Below are positions 1-11,307 of a stretch of 64,000 nt of DNA, piece after piece (position 1 is the first letter of the stretch; each line of letters begins with the position of its first letter). The position numbers and the translations under genes are program-made. The notes below the pieces were generated by a model. It worked only from the letters and a program-made list of their open reading frames with translations. It had not been told where the DNA came from and did no database searches. This stretch comes from Ctena decussata (taxonomy: Eukaryota; Mollusca; Bivalvia; Lucinida; Lucinidae). Location: positions 60,329,737 to 60,393,736 of the forward strand of contig OZ022505.1 of assembly GCA_963989385.1 (NCBI GenBank), in the 5' to 3' direction.

Positions 1-411
1 ACAGCAAAAAACAGTGTCTACTAGGATAATACAGCTGAGTAACCAGTCAAAGTAAAACGTCAAAGCATCGTTCGTTAAGGCATATAGTGCACACTCGTAC
101 ATGTAAACTCAAGTGTGCTAATATTTTGCTAAAGATATGAGAAGCTTCTGCGCTGCAAAAGCTTCTGACGTTTTTTCTTTTGGCAAAATAGTGGGAGTAT
201 TTTTGCGTTTAATAATACTAAAATTTGATATCAGTTTAATTAATGACGAAGAAAGTTTTTTTAGCAGCTGTGGATGATTAAAGTCTTAAAACATCCGTTT
301 CTGTTTACTGTTAATCGATTTACATGTTAAGATCTTTTTTTTCTTTTTATTATTCGTTGCATGGTAGAAATAAAGGAAACTAGGATTCCTTACGCGTTTT
401 TTTTTTTTTGC
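1..411. other. Unassigned AT-rich flank
   Basis: No open frame, RNA gene or repeat recognised. The stretch is AT-rich and ends in a poly-T run immediately before the TAGTT target duplication of the next element. Confidence 0.4.
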
Positions 412-416
412 TAGTT

Positions 417-942
417 CACGGGTGGTAATCAGTGGAACTAGCTCCAAAATGAGTCAATGGAATTTCGTTCCCTCGTCATATCCGGGAACCCGCGAGCTAG
501 TGCTGTCGACAGAAAATCAGTAAACAAAGGTAGGTCTTGAAGAATTTTATCAATTTTTATTTCGTTAGTAGCGATCCCAGGAAACAACTGTCGATGCTAT
601 TGTGTGTAGATATGATTCAACTTTATTCCCCGTCGGAGTTCGCCGCAGAAATATGCAGGGCTTGAACTAACTTGTAGCAAATGTTTGAAACACCGAACTA
701 AAAATCCACCAATTTCTGTCAATATGGAGATTTGGGTACACGATTTTTTCATTTTCCGTCCAAACTGTAGCGTTCAGACCCTCTAAAGCACCATCCCTGG
801 TAAATTCAAGCATGTAAAGTCACAAATAAGCAAAAACGTGTGGGTCGAGATTACGTACCTGGACAATATTGACAAAATTTCTGCCTGAGCTAGAGCGCTC
901 GACATGGAGCTAGTGCGTTCAACAAGGAGCTAGTGCGCTCAT
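417..942 (+). repeat. Left 526 bp terminal inverted repeat
   Basis: Matches the reverse complement of 2009-2428 joined to 4225-4332, with only scattered mismatches by eye. Confidence 0.85.
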
Positions 943-1177
943 CCATATTTTTATCTCGTGATGAATCATACTGTATGCTTCAGTTTGAATCAACCCTTCT
1001 TTATAAGTAAGGTTTTCTCTTTCCCTTGATGCGCCTGTTGATGCCCGAACAGCTAGTCAAACTGCACGTTTGAAAAACTTTAATATATGAAACTTGTATC
1101 TAACAGTTTTTGCATCATGCAAACATGTCCGTCTAATGAATACCCCCGTAACTCTTTATAATTTACAGTCATCTAAT

Positions 1178-1790
1178 GGCTGTTTGGTGAATGATAATAA
1201 AAACTATTGCCCCGGGTACCCGAGGATGTATGCGAGGATGGCTTGATGCACTATTGCCTGAGGCCAAGGATAATGGTGTATCAGGCCACCCAAGGTGCCG
1301 AGGGGCAATAACTTTTAATATTACCCAACCTACTTTTATACCTTTTATTATCCAACCCACTATATATCTATAATGGTATATGCTTTGCCATGTCACTGGT
1401 TGGCCTCCACAACGCATTTCACTGAATTATTAACCCACCAACAGCTTAGACTATGCCATGCTTATGATGCCACTCATGTAAATGTAATGAGAAAACAGCG
1501 TGGTATGGTTTTGTCTATATGGCATGTCGTCAAGCGTCACGAGAATGACTTGGAAAATCACGAGCTTGCCGAATTTGAGCACCTGTCATGCAGTTGATTG
1601 CTAGTTACAGGTTCGGTTGAGTAATACGAAAGCTATTTCATTGCTGTTTGGCAGAATAGTCAATACTATGTTACTCATTACCATGGACAGGTCAATGCAC
1701 TACTACCTGAGGCCTTGTGGCTTCGGGCAACAGTGAATGAAGCTGTTCACGGTACCTCGAGGCATAATTTTGACTAGTTACCAAACAGGC
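1178..1790. repeat. Possible small inverted-repeat element inside the long-TIR transposon
   Basis: The left edge, around CTGTTTGGTGAATGATAATA, is mirrored at 1750-1790 (…CTAGTTACCAAACAG). Internal GGCAATAGTGCA/TGCACTATTGCC-like segments recur. The inverted match is imperfect and the target duplication unclear. Two short open frames at 1191 and 1373 look accidental. Confidence 0.35.
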
Positions 1791-2428
1791 ATGAAATAAC
1801 AGGACAATATCCATGTTACAGAAGAGTATTACCAAAATCGCCATAATCAGTCATGAATACTACACTCATCTGATGAATGACGATGGAATTATCTATGTAC
1901 ATTAAGTCATCTCTTCGTGGTTTCAAAGGGGTACAGAGCAAAACCTAAAAAACGGTTAAAATCATCTATCAACAATAAATCAACAATTCTGCCTTATCTT
2001 AGGTGTGAATGAGCGCACTAGCTCCTTGTTGAACGCACTAGCTCCATGTCGAGCGCTCTAGCTCAGGCAGAAATTTTGTCAACATTGTCCAGGTACGTAA
2101 TCTCCACCCACACGTTTTTGCTTATTTGTGACTTTACATGCTTGAATTTACCAGGGATGGTGCTTTAGAGGGTCTGAACGCTATAGTTTGGACGGAAAAT
2201 GAAAAAATCGTGTACCCAAATCTCCATATTGACAGAAATTGGTGGATTTTTAGTTCGGTGTTTCAAACATTTGCCACAAGTTAGTTCAAGCCCTGCACAT
2301 TTCTGCGGCGAACTCCGACGGGGAATAAAGTTGAATCATATCTACACACAATAGCATCGGCAGTTGTTTCCTGGGATCGCTAATAAAGAAATAAAAATTG
2401 ATAAAATTCTTGAAGACCTACCTTTGTT

Positions 2429-4224
2429 AGCTCACCTGAGCCGAAGGCTCACAGGTGAGCTTATAGTATAGGCAGGCATCCGTCGTCCGTCGTCCGTCCG
2501 TCGTCCGTCCGTCCGTCGTCCGTCGTCCGTCAACATTTTCAAATGACATCTCCTCTGAAACTACAAGGCCCATTGTTACCAAATTTCATATATAGCATCT
2601 ATAGGCAGGGGGAACCAATAATACTGTTTTTTTATCCAAATCTCTTCAGAACTTTGGTTGCTATGGCAACTTAACGTTTCCATTGATTTGTATGGGACAA
2701 ATGGAAAATTTGCATTTATTGCTATGTCACTGCAGATATTTTGACAAAACTGTACAGAAATGTTCCTTGAGTAGTCCTCTATCAACCACACAAAAGTTAT
2801 GTAAATTGCACAATTTGCCTGGTTGCCATGGCAACCGAATAGTTAAAAATAGAAAAGATATTCAAAAATCATCTCCTCAGAAACTATGCAACCAATAAAG
2901 CCCAAGCTTCACAGAAACCATCTTGGTACTACCCTCTATAAAAGTACTGTTTTTCGTGGCAATTGCTCCAGCAGTTTGGTTGCTATGGCAACTTAAAGTT
3001 GCCATTGACTTATAATGGGAAAATTGAAAATTTGCATTTATTGCTATGTCACTGCAGATATTTTGTCAAAACTTTTACAGAAATGTTCCTTGAGAAGTCC
3101 TCTATCAACCACATGAAATTTATATAAATTGCACAATTTGGCTGGTTGCCATGACAACCGAATAGTTAAAAAATAGAAAAGATATTCAAAAATCATCTCC
3201 TCAGAAACTATGCAACCAATAAAGCTCAAACTTCACAGAAACCATCTTGGTACTACCCTCTATAAAAATACTGTTTTTCGTGGCAATTGCTCCAGCAGTT
3301 TGGTTGCTATGGCAACTTAAATTTGCCATTGACTTATAATGGGAAAATTGAAAATTTGCATTTATTGCTATGTGACTGCTAATATTTTGACAAAACTTTT
3401 ATAGAAATATTCCTTGAGTAGTCCCCAATCAGCCGTTTTAATTTATGCAAATTGCACTATTTGGCTGATTGCCATTGCAACCGAATGGTTAAAAATAGAA
3501 AAAATATTAAAATGTCACTTTTGCAGAAACTATGTGGCCGATAAAGATCAAACTTTGCAGAACGGATCTTTGTACAAGCCTTTATAGAATTACTGTTTTT
3601 CGTGGCAATTGCTTCAGGAGTTAGGTTGGTTTGGCAACTTATAGTTTCCATTGAAATATAATGGTAAAAATGGAAAACTGCAATTTTTGCCATCTCCCTG
3701 CAGTTATTTTGGATATTTTATCTACAGAAATGTTGCTTGAGTAGTCCTCTATGATTCGTATTAATTTTGTCCAAATCGCCGAATTCGATTTGTTGTCATG
3801 GCAATATTAAGGAAATATTTTCGAAAAAATATTCAAAAATCTTTTCCTCAAAAAGCAGATAGGGGGATGAAGCTGATTCTTTGCATACATGTTCATGACA
3901 TTAGCCACTACGTAATATTGTTTTTTATTATTCTTGCCCACATGGTTTCCTTGCTGTGGCATTTTAAAGTTTCCATAGACTTGTATTGGGAAAAGTGCAA
4001 ATTTGCATTTATTCCTGTGTTACTGCAATATTTAGGCAAAAAGTTTTACAAACATGTTTTTTTTATTGTAACTTCATTAAACTTGCTAATATTAACTAGG
4101 ACAAGCATAAAAACTCAGTCAAAGTTGAAATTAGGCCAAATTGTACAATTTACTTTAGTGTTTCTTACTCTGAGTTCTAAGGGTGAATGGACTCAGGTGA
4201 GCTACAGGACCAATGGTCCTCTGG
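2429..4224. mobile_element. Nested 1.8 kb element with tandem-repeat core (pearl/Helentron-like architecture)
   Basis: It interrupts the right TIR of the surrounding transposon; the intact left TIR gives the empty site. Ends are AGCTCACCTGAG and CTCAGGTGAGCT. Each end has a small hairpin: about 2430-2460 at the left, and AGGACC-AAT-GGTCCT near 4206-4220 at the right. The left arm has a CGTCCGTCCGT microsatellite (2486-2530). The middle is a ~325 bp tandem array. Insertion is into a T run (TT on the left, TTT on the right). A tandem core between unique arms and T-T target choice recall non-autonomous Helitron-like (Helentron, 'pearl') elements of bivalves. That classification is inference. Confidence 0.65.
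2550..4180. repeat. Tandem repeat, ~325 bp period, about five units
   Basis: Equivalent points (CTCAGAAACTATGCAACCAA or variants) recur near 2553, 2876, 3202, 3524 and 3848. Each unit contains the phrase 'TTGGTTGCTATGGCAACTTA' and an AAAATTGAAAATTTGCATTTA stretch. Units decay toward the right end. Short open frames here, including 3798-4232, follow the repeat period and are not taken as genes. Confidence 0.8.
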
Positions 4225-4379
4225 TTTACTGATTTTCTGTCGACAGCACTAGCTCGCGGGTTCCCGGATGTGACGAGGGAACGAAATTCCATTGACTCAT
4301 TTTGGAGCTAGTTCCACTGATTACCACCCGTGTAGTTATAAAATCACACTTTTTTCCAACTCGCCATTCAAGTTATCTG

Positions 4380-5310
4380 CATATGGGCATGACAGAATTC
4401 CAATACGCTAACACATGGATTCCAAAGTACTCACCCACGGAACTCCAATGTACTTATTCATGAACATTTATGATATCTACACATGAAATTAAAAGACACT
4501 TACATAGTGAAAAAAAGGGTACGTAAACGAACGGAATTCTATGGAATTCTGAGGTACTAACCTGGAATTTGAAGGTACTGACGCGGAATTCTTGGATACT
4601 GAGGCATATAATACAAAAGTACTAATATGAAATTCCAAGGACCTCACACATGGGATCTCAAGGTAATAACAATGATTTCTAAGGTACTAATATTTACATA
4701 TGGAATTCATATTTACTGAGGAAATTCCTAGATGGTATACAAGGTGCAAACATGAAAATCATAGGTACAAACCCACAAATTTTCACGACACTATTACATA
4801 CACTTATCAAATTCTAAGGTACTAGCACATGTAATTCCATGAAACCATCATGATAATTTTGTATTTTGAGGCATTCGAATGCATTTACAGGCGGATTTCC
4901 CAAAGAACTAACAGATTATCCCAAATTTGTCCTCAGATAGTCCCCGTATCTGTAAATGTGGTATGTATATTTTAGTCTCGCTGTTACTAACGTTATGCGA
5001 CGTCGATGTCATATGCTGTTTCACATTTGACAAAGGATTTAGAAATGGCTGATACGTTGTGATACTAAAGACATTATTCTATTTTCGAATTTGTTCTCTG
5101 AAATGTATATGATAATGTGCTAATAAGGAATTCAAAGGAACTAACACAAGGAATTCTAAGGTGCTACACGTAACACATGGAATTCTAAAGTACTTGCACA
5201 TTTAACTCCAAGATACTCCGATTGAATTCTGTACGTGAAATAACAAGGTAATAAGAGGACATTTGAAGGCATTCAGTATTGGAATTCTTAGGTACGTCTT
5301 ATGTATCCGT
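4380..5310. repeat. Degenerate minisatellite, GGAATTC…GGTACTAA type
   Basis: Over about 0.9 kb, variants of ACATGGAATTCTAAGGTACT recur every ~22-30 bases in the same orientation, with many substitutions and gaps. The middle (about 4870-5100) is nearly free of the motif. It reads as an old, decayed tandem array. Confidence 0.6.
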
Positions 5311-5520
5311 AGGAGTAATATCTAGTTATCAAGACCTTGCTTTAAAGTTGCTGAAGTAAACCAACTGTTTATACTTTTACCATTGGCTCATTTTGTGTAT
5401 TAATATTGAACCGTAAATGTGAAATATAAATACTTAATCAACAGCATAGATCAAAGGAAAAGCGACAGAGTCATAACACAAGTTTCCTTATTGTTTGAAT
5501 TCTCGTCCTTCTCGTGATAT

Positions 5521-5572
5521 TTTTTGTGGGCGTGAACTTGTCGCCTGCGGCGACTTGTCACGCCCACAAAAA
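5521..5572. repeat. Perfect hairpin, 15 bp arms with an inner stem
   Basis: TTTTTGTGGGCGTGA (5521-5535) is the exact reverse complement of 5558-5572. GTCGCC (5540-5545) pairs with GGCGAC (5549-5554) inside. No T run or coding context suggests a terminator; it is more likely the centre of a fold-back repeat. Confidence 0.7.
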
Positions 5573-5909
5573 GTATCTCTCGATGGACTCGAATATCAAA
5601 CAATAACTGCACATTTGTTAATACACGAAAAGACTTCCACATATACACATGAAAGAATAAGAAAAAAAAAAGAAAAAAAGAAAAGAAATTAATAAAAACA
5701 CTACATACGCGAGCCGCTGGTTCCCATCTTTACACAATTTCCTTGAACAGCGCCAGTAAGGAGTGACGTCACTGCACGCTTTCCGCGAGGCTGGTTAACA
5801 GTCACACAACACTCATATGATTGACAGTCGAAGCTGGTGACGCACAAGCCTGCTAGTGCCCCATGTCCTGGGGCTGGAACGGCCTATTATGCAATTCTCA
5901 ATATTAAAA
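5573..5909. other. No gene recognised
   Basis: Contains an A-rich patch (5658-5690) and ordinary unique-looking sequence; nothing else seen. Confidence 0.35.
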
Positions 5910-6133
5910 TGAGGGCGAAGCGACAAAACCAACAAAGTGGCATGTTCGCCCAGCGCAGACTCAGATCAGCCTGGGCATCCACCCAGTCTGATCAGAGTCT
6001 TCGCTGTCCGCATGGAGGTAGCTTAGACCCATAGCTACCTTTTAGACTGATGAAACTGAGTTGCTGCCCTGGCTGTTCTGAGTCTTCCCTGGGCGCACAT
6101 GTCACTTTGTTGCCTTGTCGTGTCGCGACTGAA
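5910..6133. mobile_element. TGAGCC-family fold-back MITE, copy 1 (diverged)
   Basis: Member of the most abundant family here. The left half reads …CGACAAAACCAACAAAGTGG…CAGACTCAGATCAGCCTGGGCATC and the right half is its reverse complement, so the whole element folds on itself. The centre holds a GGTAGCTTAGACC spacer. This copy has eroded ends. Confidence 0.75.
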
Positions 6134-6406
6134 ATTTGATTGCCTGGTGCTCTTAACGTGAGACAACAGCAGAGGAAACAGTTTATTACTAACGTTTATA
6201 TACCAGGCCAATAGTGTCGTTGTATTATGTTTTCTTCTCTGTTGTACGTGTTCCCGTCCGTCTGTTTGTCCGTTGACATGGAGATACGTACGTTTGTCGC
6301 ATTTTTACAGCTGTTTACAGCATTTCTAGTGTTGATCGATATTGTTAAGGTATATGGATATCCTCTTATAGTTTGCACCGTCCTTCCTTCGCGGGAACAA
6401 CTCAAA

Positions 6407-6644
6407 TGAGCCGCGACACGACAAAACCAACAATGTGGTTGTGCGCCCAGCGCGGACTCAGATCAGCCTGGGCATCCGCCCAGTCTGATCAGAGTCTTCG
6501 CTGTCCCTACGGAGGTAGCTTAGACCCTTAGCAACCCTTTAAGCGCTTAACGAAACGTCTGATTAAACAGGGCGTTTCTCCAGGCTGATCTGAGTCTGCG
6601 CTCGGCGAACAACCATATTGTTGGTTTTGTCGTGTCGCGGCTCA
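6407..6644. mobile_element. TGAGCC-family fold-back MITE, copy 2 (full length)
   Basis: Full 238 bp copy from TGAGCCGCGACACGACAAAA to its complement ending GGCTCA. Each half also contains a smaller palindrome (GATCAGCCTGGGC / GCCCAGTCTGATC), so alternative folds are possible. Confidence 0.85.
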
Positions 6645-7074
6645 AATTGCTTGTTTAGTGAGGGCTGCTCTTAAAGAAAAAGTTGCTCTCTTCAGAGCGC
6701 ATTTTCCTTTTATAGTAGTATCATAGCCCACCCCTCTCCCTCTCACCCTTCCCCCTACCCCTTGAGAACAGAGGCAGATCAACGGGATCTCTATCAGAGA
6801 GTATCCATACACATTAAATTTCAAAAATGAAGCATAACAGTGAATATTCAAGTATCGCTACAATCGGATTGAGGTTACTTTTTATTTGTGTTGGATATAT
6901 GTGCATCCTAATGTTGTTTCATGATAAAATAATATGTGTTATGTTTTTCCATTAGACTATAAGATGATAATGCTGGATAACATTAATTATATATTCGCAT
7001 ATTTTATATAATACTTAAACAAATCTCGAGCAAACTAATAAACGCTATGTTCTAAGCATCAGAACCAAGTAGAT
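6645..7074. other. No gene recognised
   Basis: Contains a C-rich stretch (6725-6765) and AT-rich sequence. The minus-strand 69-codon frame at 6642-6851 overlaps the MITE end and is not credible. Confidence 0.35.
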
Positions 7075-7487
7075 ACACTGTAAAACACTAATATCTGCGG
7101 TATCAAAATTTGGCGGTTTAAAGAAAATGAAATATTGGCGCATATTAATTTTGGCGGTCTTGATGTACCATGGCTCCAGAGAATCTGATGTAAATTTGTG
7201 ACAATTTTTCTCGCTTTTCTATTTAACTATGCATTGTGGCATCTATTAGAATCGCCTCATCGAGGCGATTCTAATAGGATGCCACAATGTATAGTTTAAT
7301 GGAAAGGTATAAAAAAAAATCTAAAATACTCATAAAAACTACTTCTTATCTGAACCTCCGTTATGCTGTGCCTGTGTTTATACATAAAATATATGTAATA
7401 TTGGCGGACTTATATTTTAGCGCTCTTTTCCTTAATCGCCAATATCGCCAAAATTCAGTAACCGCCAAAAATAAGTGTTTTACAGTA
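7075..7487. mobile_element. Fold-back MITE, ACTGTAAAACACT ends
   Basis: The left end CACTGTAAAACACTAATATC and the right end (reverse complement TACTGTAAAACACTTATTTT) match, followed by GGCGGT/TTTGGCG motifs in both arms. The centre (7223-7295) is a near-perfect hairpin with arms CATTGTGGCATC…GCCTC and GAGGC…ATGCCACAATG. The 152-codon frame at 7287-7745 begins inside this hairpin and is not a gene. Confidence 0.7.
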
Positions 7488-8391
7488 TTAGGGTTTCAGA
7501 TGTCTGTGCGCATATTAAAATTTTGTCAGTTAATCAAATTGCTTAGCTGCTGCCTCTTACGATCTGTTTTCGTTAAGATTAGAATGTCACGGAAGTTTTT
7601 CATAGCTTTACGCTCTATTTCATCAAAGATTCCCATGTTTCAAATTATTTTAGAGAGCGATTTTTATTCAAGTCCCATAAAAAGCGCTTCAGCCTCCACA
7701 TTGGATGATAAAATATGGGTTGCCGTGCATACACTGGGTCAATAAACTGGCAACACATAGGGGAAACACGTTTTTCAAAAACGACAAATCGCTCAACAAG
7801 ATACAATGAACCTATCAGGCTCACCGTCGAACGATGGAATATAAATAAAAGTGGGACAGTGAATGGCACCCCATGTCTGTACATCGTATTTTAACCATTT
7901 TATTCAAGTTGCCAACTAAAATGACAAATATCAGTTTTCAAATCTCTATTATGTGAAACTCAAGGCTGTCTTATTTTTTTTTTTTTTTAAAGTTGGCTAG
8001 TCACGGTCATTTGCAATGAAGACACTATAGTGAGAAGCTATGAGGGACCGCAATATTCATAGAACGCATTTTTCACACGTGTGTGATGAATACAGTCGTA
8101 TTCTTCGCACTTTGCGAGTATGACAAATACGTTCGGATTTTGTAGCGATTTTTAATAGAAACGCATTTTTCACGCATATGGCTAGGAAAACTTGAGAATA
8201 AATTATTTGTTATCCCTTTCCAACTACAACTGTGAGTTTGAGCCCCAACTGCGATGAGGCTTCGGCTCGGGATTTTACAGGAAAGGCAGTCTCCGCTGTC
8301 CGTCGTCCGTCGCCTGACGTCGTCTGTCAACACATTTGAGCTACAATATCTCTTAAGCGTCTGGGTCAATCTCAACCAAAGGACTTCTATG
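7488..8391. repeat. Dispersed repeat fragments, no gene
   Basis: 7790-7930 resembles 59790-59930 (GGGACARTGAATGG…CTGTACATYGTATT). 8045-8175 (…CCGCAATATTCA…GAACGCATTTTTCACACGTG) matches the reverse complement of about 48640-48770. 8235-8330 has the GGCTTCGGCTCGGG…GTCCGTCGTCCGTCG arm found in several mollusc-type repeats. Confidence 0.5.
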
Positions 8392-9265
8392 CTTAAAGTG
8401 GTGATAATCACTGATTTGGGACAAAGACAAAAATCTGCAAAAAATACTCAAAATCACACTGATCTTTCCAAAACTTAGCAGATGACTTCTTTATGTTGTT
8501 TCTCATAATTTAGAATCCCAAAATGCAGCATTTGTTAATGTTAAAAAGTGTTTTTATAAGGAAAGATCAAAGGGTAATTTTCTGCGAATAAATCTGAAAA
8601 AAAAAATAGTATCGTTATTGAAAATATACTTAGTGCTTAGAGTACCTTACTGCATAATGGAGAGCGTCCTAGCAATTATATTTTCAAACTCTTTCACACA
8701 TTATCAGGCTGAGCAGATGAAAAAAGATGCAGTCTGTGTCGAAATTTTTTTGTCAAAACACACAGGGGAGAGTGGTGAGACTATTTTAACAAGGTTGAAC
8801 AATTTCATCTACACACCACTGATCATGTCAGTAATGTAGCATTTATACTGTAGGTGTTTACATAGGTATGCTTGCCTACCCTATGTTTAATAAATGCGTC
8901 CAGTGTACATTTACTTTGTACATTGTTGAACATTTGAGAAAAAGCTACCGTTTTTATCTGATCTACATTACAATTTGAGAAAGAGATGGAATAAATAATT
9001 GCTAGGACGCTCTTCATTATGCAATAATGCACCTTCAGCACTACGTAAATTTTCAATAACAATATTATTTTTTCGGATTTATTCGCAGAAAATTACCCTT
9101 TGATCTGTCCTTATAAATACACTTTTTTTAAGCAGCATGTACGTCTATTTTGTATTCTAAACTGTAAAGAACAACAAAAATAAGAAGTCTACTAACTTTC
9201 AGGGAGATACATTACTTTTTTATGGTTTTATGCAGATTTTTACATTTACCATAAATCACCACCTT
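8392..9265. repeat. Inverted repeat with ~340 bp arms
   Basis: Left arm 8392-8730 and right arm ~8945-9265 are diverged reverse complements. For example, AAGGGTAATTTTCTGCGAAT (about 8570) pairs with ATTCGCAGAAAATTACCCTT (about 9082), and GAGCGTCCTAGCAATTAT with ATAATTGCTAGGACGCTC. The ~215 bp spacer holds no clear gene. It is probably a fold-back transposon. Terminal duplications were not resolved. Confidence 0.75.
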
Positions 9266-9837
9266 AAGGCGTGAATTTTCCCCATGATTAAAAAGTTATA
9301 CGGATCACTGACTTCTGCTTTGCATTTATGACTATGACATGTAACTTGCATGACAAATGAATTTTCAACTGTTTGTGTCTATGTAAAGTACGTTAAACAT
9401 ACGTTGACGTTGACGTCATTGTTGAGATAAATTGTAAATTAACCTCAAACTGATCGTTGAAATAATGATTTATTGTATACATTTCGCCCTTTTTTGACTT
9501 ACATATTACTTACATAACAGACAACACTGGATAGTTTTGACTATATGTATGTGACCTTGACCTCATTTCAAGGTCATGGTACACAATATAATCCTTGAAG
9601 ATCACAGTGCTACTGTTGACCTTTCTTCTTCTTTGGCTTACTGAATATCGTCCCCCCCCTCTCCCGTGACTCAGCTTCCCACTCATATATATTAACGTAC
9701 TTGCATCGCATAAGTCTGCTGCATGAAGAAAATGCTGGGTCACGGGGGAGGGGGGGGGGGGTACTTGTACTTTAATTATAGTTAAGCGTTCTATTTTGAC
9801 CATTTTGACTGGAAGTGTAACTATGGTTTTGCATGTT
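9266..9837. other. No gene; contains a C/G-run inverted pair
   Basis: CCCCCCCCTCTCCCGTGAC near 9651-9670 and GTCACGGGGGAGGGGGGGGG near 9740-9759 form an 80 bp inverted pair. The 97-codon minus frame here is produced by these homopolymers and is rejected. Confidence 0.5.
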
Positions 9838-10313
9838 TTAGGCCCAGTTTCACGTCGACAAATTATTTCTTAGTGATTTAAACTGCGGTGGCGACTTCGC
9901 TAAACTGCCTATAAAACCCAGGTACCATGGTTTTGCCAAGCTGGTGATTTTTTATGTAAGAAATCATGTAAAACTGACTCACCTACGATCTGATATGCAA
10001 AAAAGAATTAGAGAAACTTCAGAAGACACGCCTCTTTAATAGCGCAGCAAGATATCTTCTTGAACAAGGGTTGTCAAAGAAGATACTTTTCTTTGGTAGT
10101 GCAGGGTAACTAGCGCCGTTATGAAGATATCATCCTTAAGTGTTTTTGTCTCTCGCCTTTCTCGGGACGCATTGGTTAAAGAGGTTCACTGAAGGCCGCC
10201 TGCTCTCGCTATTTGATACGTAGGCATCTCTTACTTGATGTCTGCAGCTACTGTGTCTATAAAAAGTTTCCGATAATATTACAATATCTATACTCAAATA
10301 TACTGATTGGGAC

Positions 10314-10452
10314 CGAAATATCTCAGGGGCCGAGATGACTAGGGGCAGATGTGTCCGTGGGGCCGAGATGACTGGGCCGAGTAGACTGGGGCCGAAGTGA
10401 CTGGGGCCGAGATGGTTTTGGGCCAAAGTGTCTAGGGGCTTGGGGCCGAAGT
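10314..10452. repeat. Minisatellite, ~15 bp GGGGCCGAGATGACT unit
   Basis: About nine imperfect direct copies of ACTGGGGCCGAGATG or a close variant. A minus-strand open frame across it encodes a repeating FGP/LGP pattern, which is only the reading of the satellite. Confidence 0.75.
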
Positions 10453-10465
10453 GTCTGTTAATCAA

Positions 10466-10665
10466 TTGGATTTTGGTAGGGCAAGGTCCTACTGTGCTTT
10501 CAGTAGGTGCGGTTGAGGGTTGTTTGGACGTTTTTCTGTCTCCTATCGTATCTCTTTTCTTTCTCCCTCTCTCTGGGAGACGGCTCGATATACATGTAGA
10601 CTGAGATACTTTTCAAAGAGCCGTTAAACCCCAAAAATAAATAAATAAATAAATAAATAAAACAA
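10466..10665 (+). mobile_element. SINE or LINE 3' tail ending in (AAAT)n
   Basis: GGGCAAGGTCCTACTGTGCT…GAGACGGCTCGATATA…GAGCCGTTAAACCCC followed by AAATAAATAAATAAATAAAT. A related copy is at 60480-60650 with a different tail. No reverse transcriptase is seen, so this is a short non-autonomous element or a truncated end. Confidence 0.55.
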
Positions 10666-10745
10666 CCACCTGAGGGGTGGTGTCTTCTTAACTAGCACTT
10701 GTTCCGCTCCGCTACTCAGTGAAGGGTGTTTTGTTTTGTTTTTTT

Positions 10746-10990
10746 GCCTCCGAAGGAACTTCGGGTGGCATATCAAAATCGAAACGTCCGTCTGTCCGTC
10801 CGTCCGTTACAAATAATGTCTCAGCGATAAATTAAAAAGTACTGAAGCAAATTTGATGAAACTTCACAGAAACTCAGAAAGATAAAGCAAAATGAGAAGG
10901 TATGTCGCGCACAAGACTTAGGTCCCTACGTCCAAGATCTAGGTCACACAATCGTGTCAGCGGTCAATTTGTGTCTCAATGTCGTGTCTC
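10746..10990. repeat. TGCCTCCGAAGGAACTTCGG repeat fragment
   Basis: A palindromic start (CCGAAGGAACTTCGG) is followed by GTCCGTCTGTCCGTCCGTCCGT and an AT-rich arm with 'TTGATGAAACTTCACAGAAA'. This architecture is like the 5' arm of the nested element at 2429. No coding sequence. Confidence 0.45.
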
Positions 10991-11131
10991 AACACGGTGT
11001 CTTATGAGCCACTCGAGCCTTCGCAGTTTTCTGTCTTTGTGAAACAAAACTGTTTTACAAATTCTTCACCATCGTAATATTCAAAAGGGTCAAGTCTTTG
11101 AAGTGATTTCTTGGGCTCTTTCGAACATAAA

Positions 11132-11307
11132 TAAGCCGTGACATGACAAAACCAACGAAGTCTGATCAGAGTCTTGGCTGTGAGCTTAAAGGGTATCTAA
11201 ATATCTAAGCTAGTTCTATGCGGACAGCGAAGACTCATCAGATGCCCAGGCTGATCTGAGGCTTCGCTGGGTGCACATACATTTTAGTTTTGGTATTTCG
11301 CGGCTCA
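11132..11307. mobile_element. TGAGCC-family MITE, copy 3 (internally deleted)
   Basis: Starts AAGCCGTGACATGACAAAACC and ends GGCTCA, but the left half is truncated after CCAACGAAG, giving 176 bp instead of about 238. Confidence 0.7.

Larger units (their letters stand above)
412..4337. mobile_element. Long-TIR DNA transposon (non-autonomous) with TAGTT target duplication
   Basis: The element body is 417-4332. It starts CACGGGTGGTAATCAG and ends with the reverse complement, flanked by TAGTT at 412-416 and 4333-4337. The left inverted repeat is 417-942 (526 bp). The right one is 2009-2428 plus about 4225-4332, split by a later insertion at 2429-4224. The inner end of each inverted repeat carries three GAGCTAGNGCGNTC motifs (left copy about 888-941). 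Without the nested insert the element is about 2.1 kb. No transposase frame is visible, so it is presumably mobilised in trans. The 5 bp duplication and long TIRs do not settle the superfamily. Confidence 0.85.

Noticed and set aside
2466..4230. CRISPR-like array
   Set aside because: Units are ~325 bp homologous tandem repeats without unique spacers, in a eukaryotic context.
7287..7745. 152-codon plus-strand open frame
   Set aside because: It begins in the hairpin of a MITE, has no recognisable domain, and its first third is repeat sequence.
10136..10465. 109-codon minus frame with repeated FGP/LGP residues
   Set aside because: It is the translation of a 15 bp minisatellite; period and unit decay are at DNA level.
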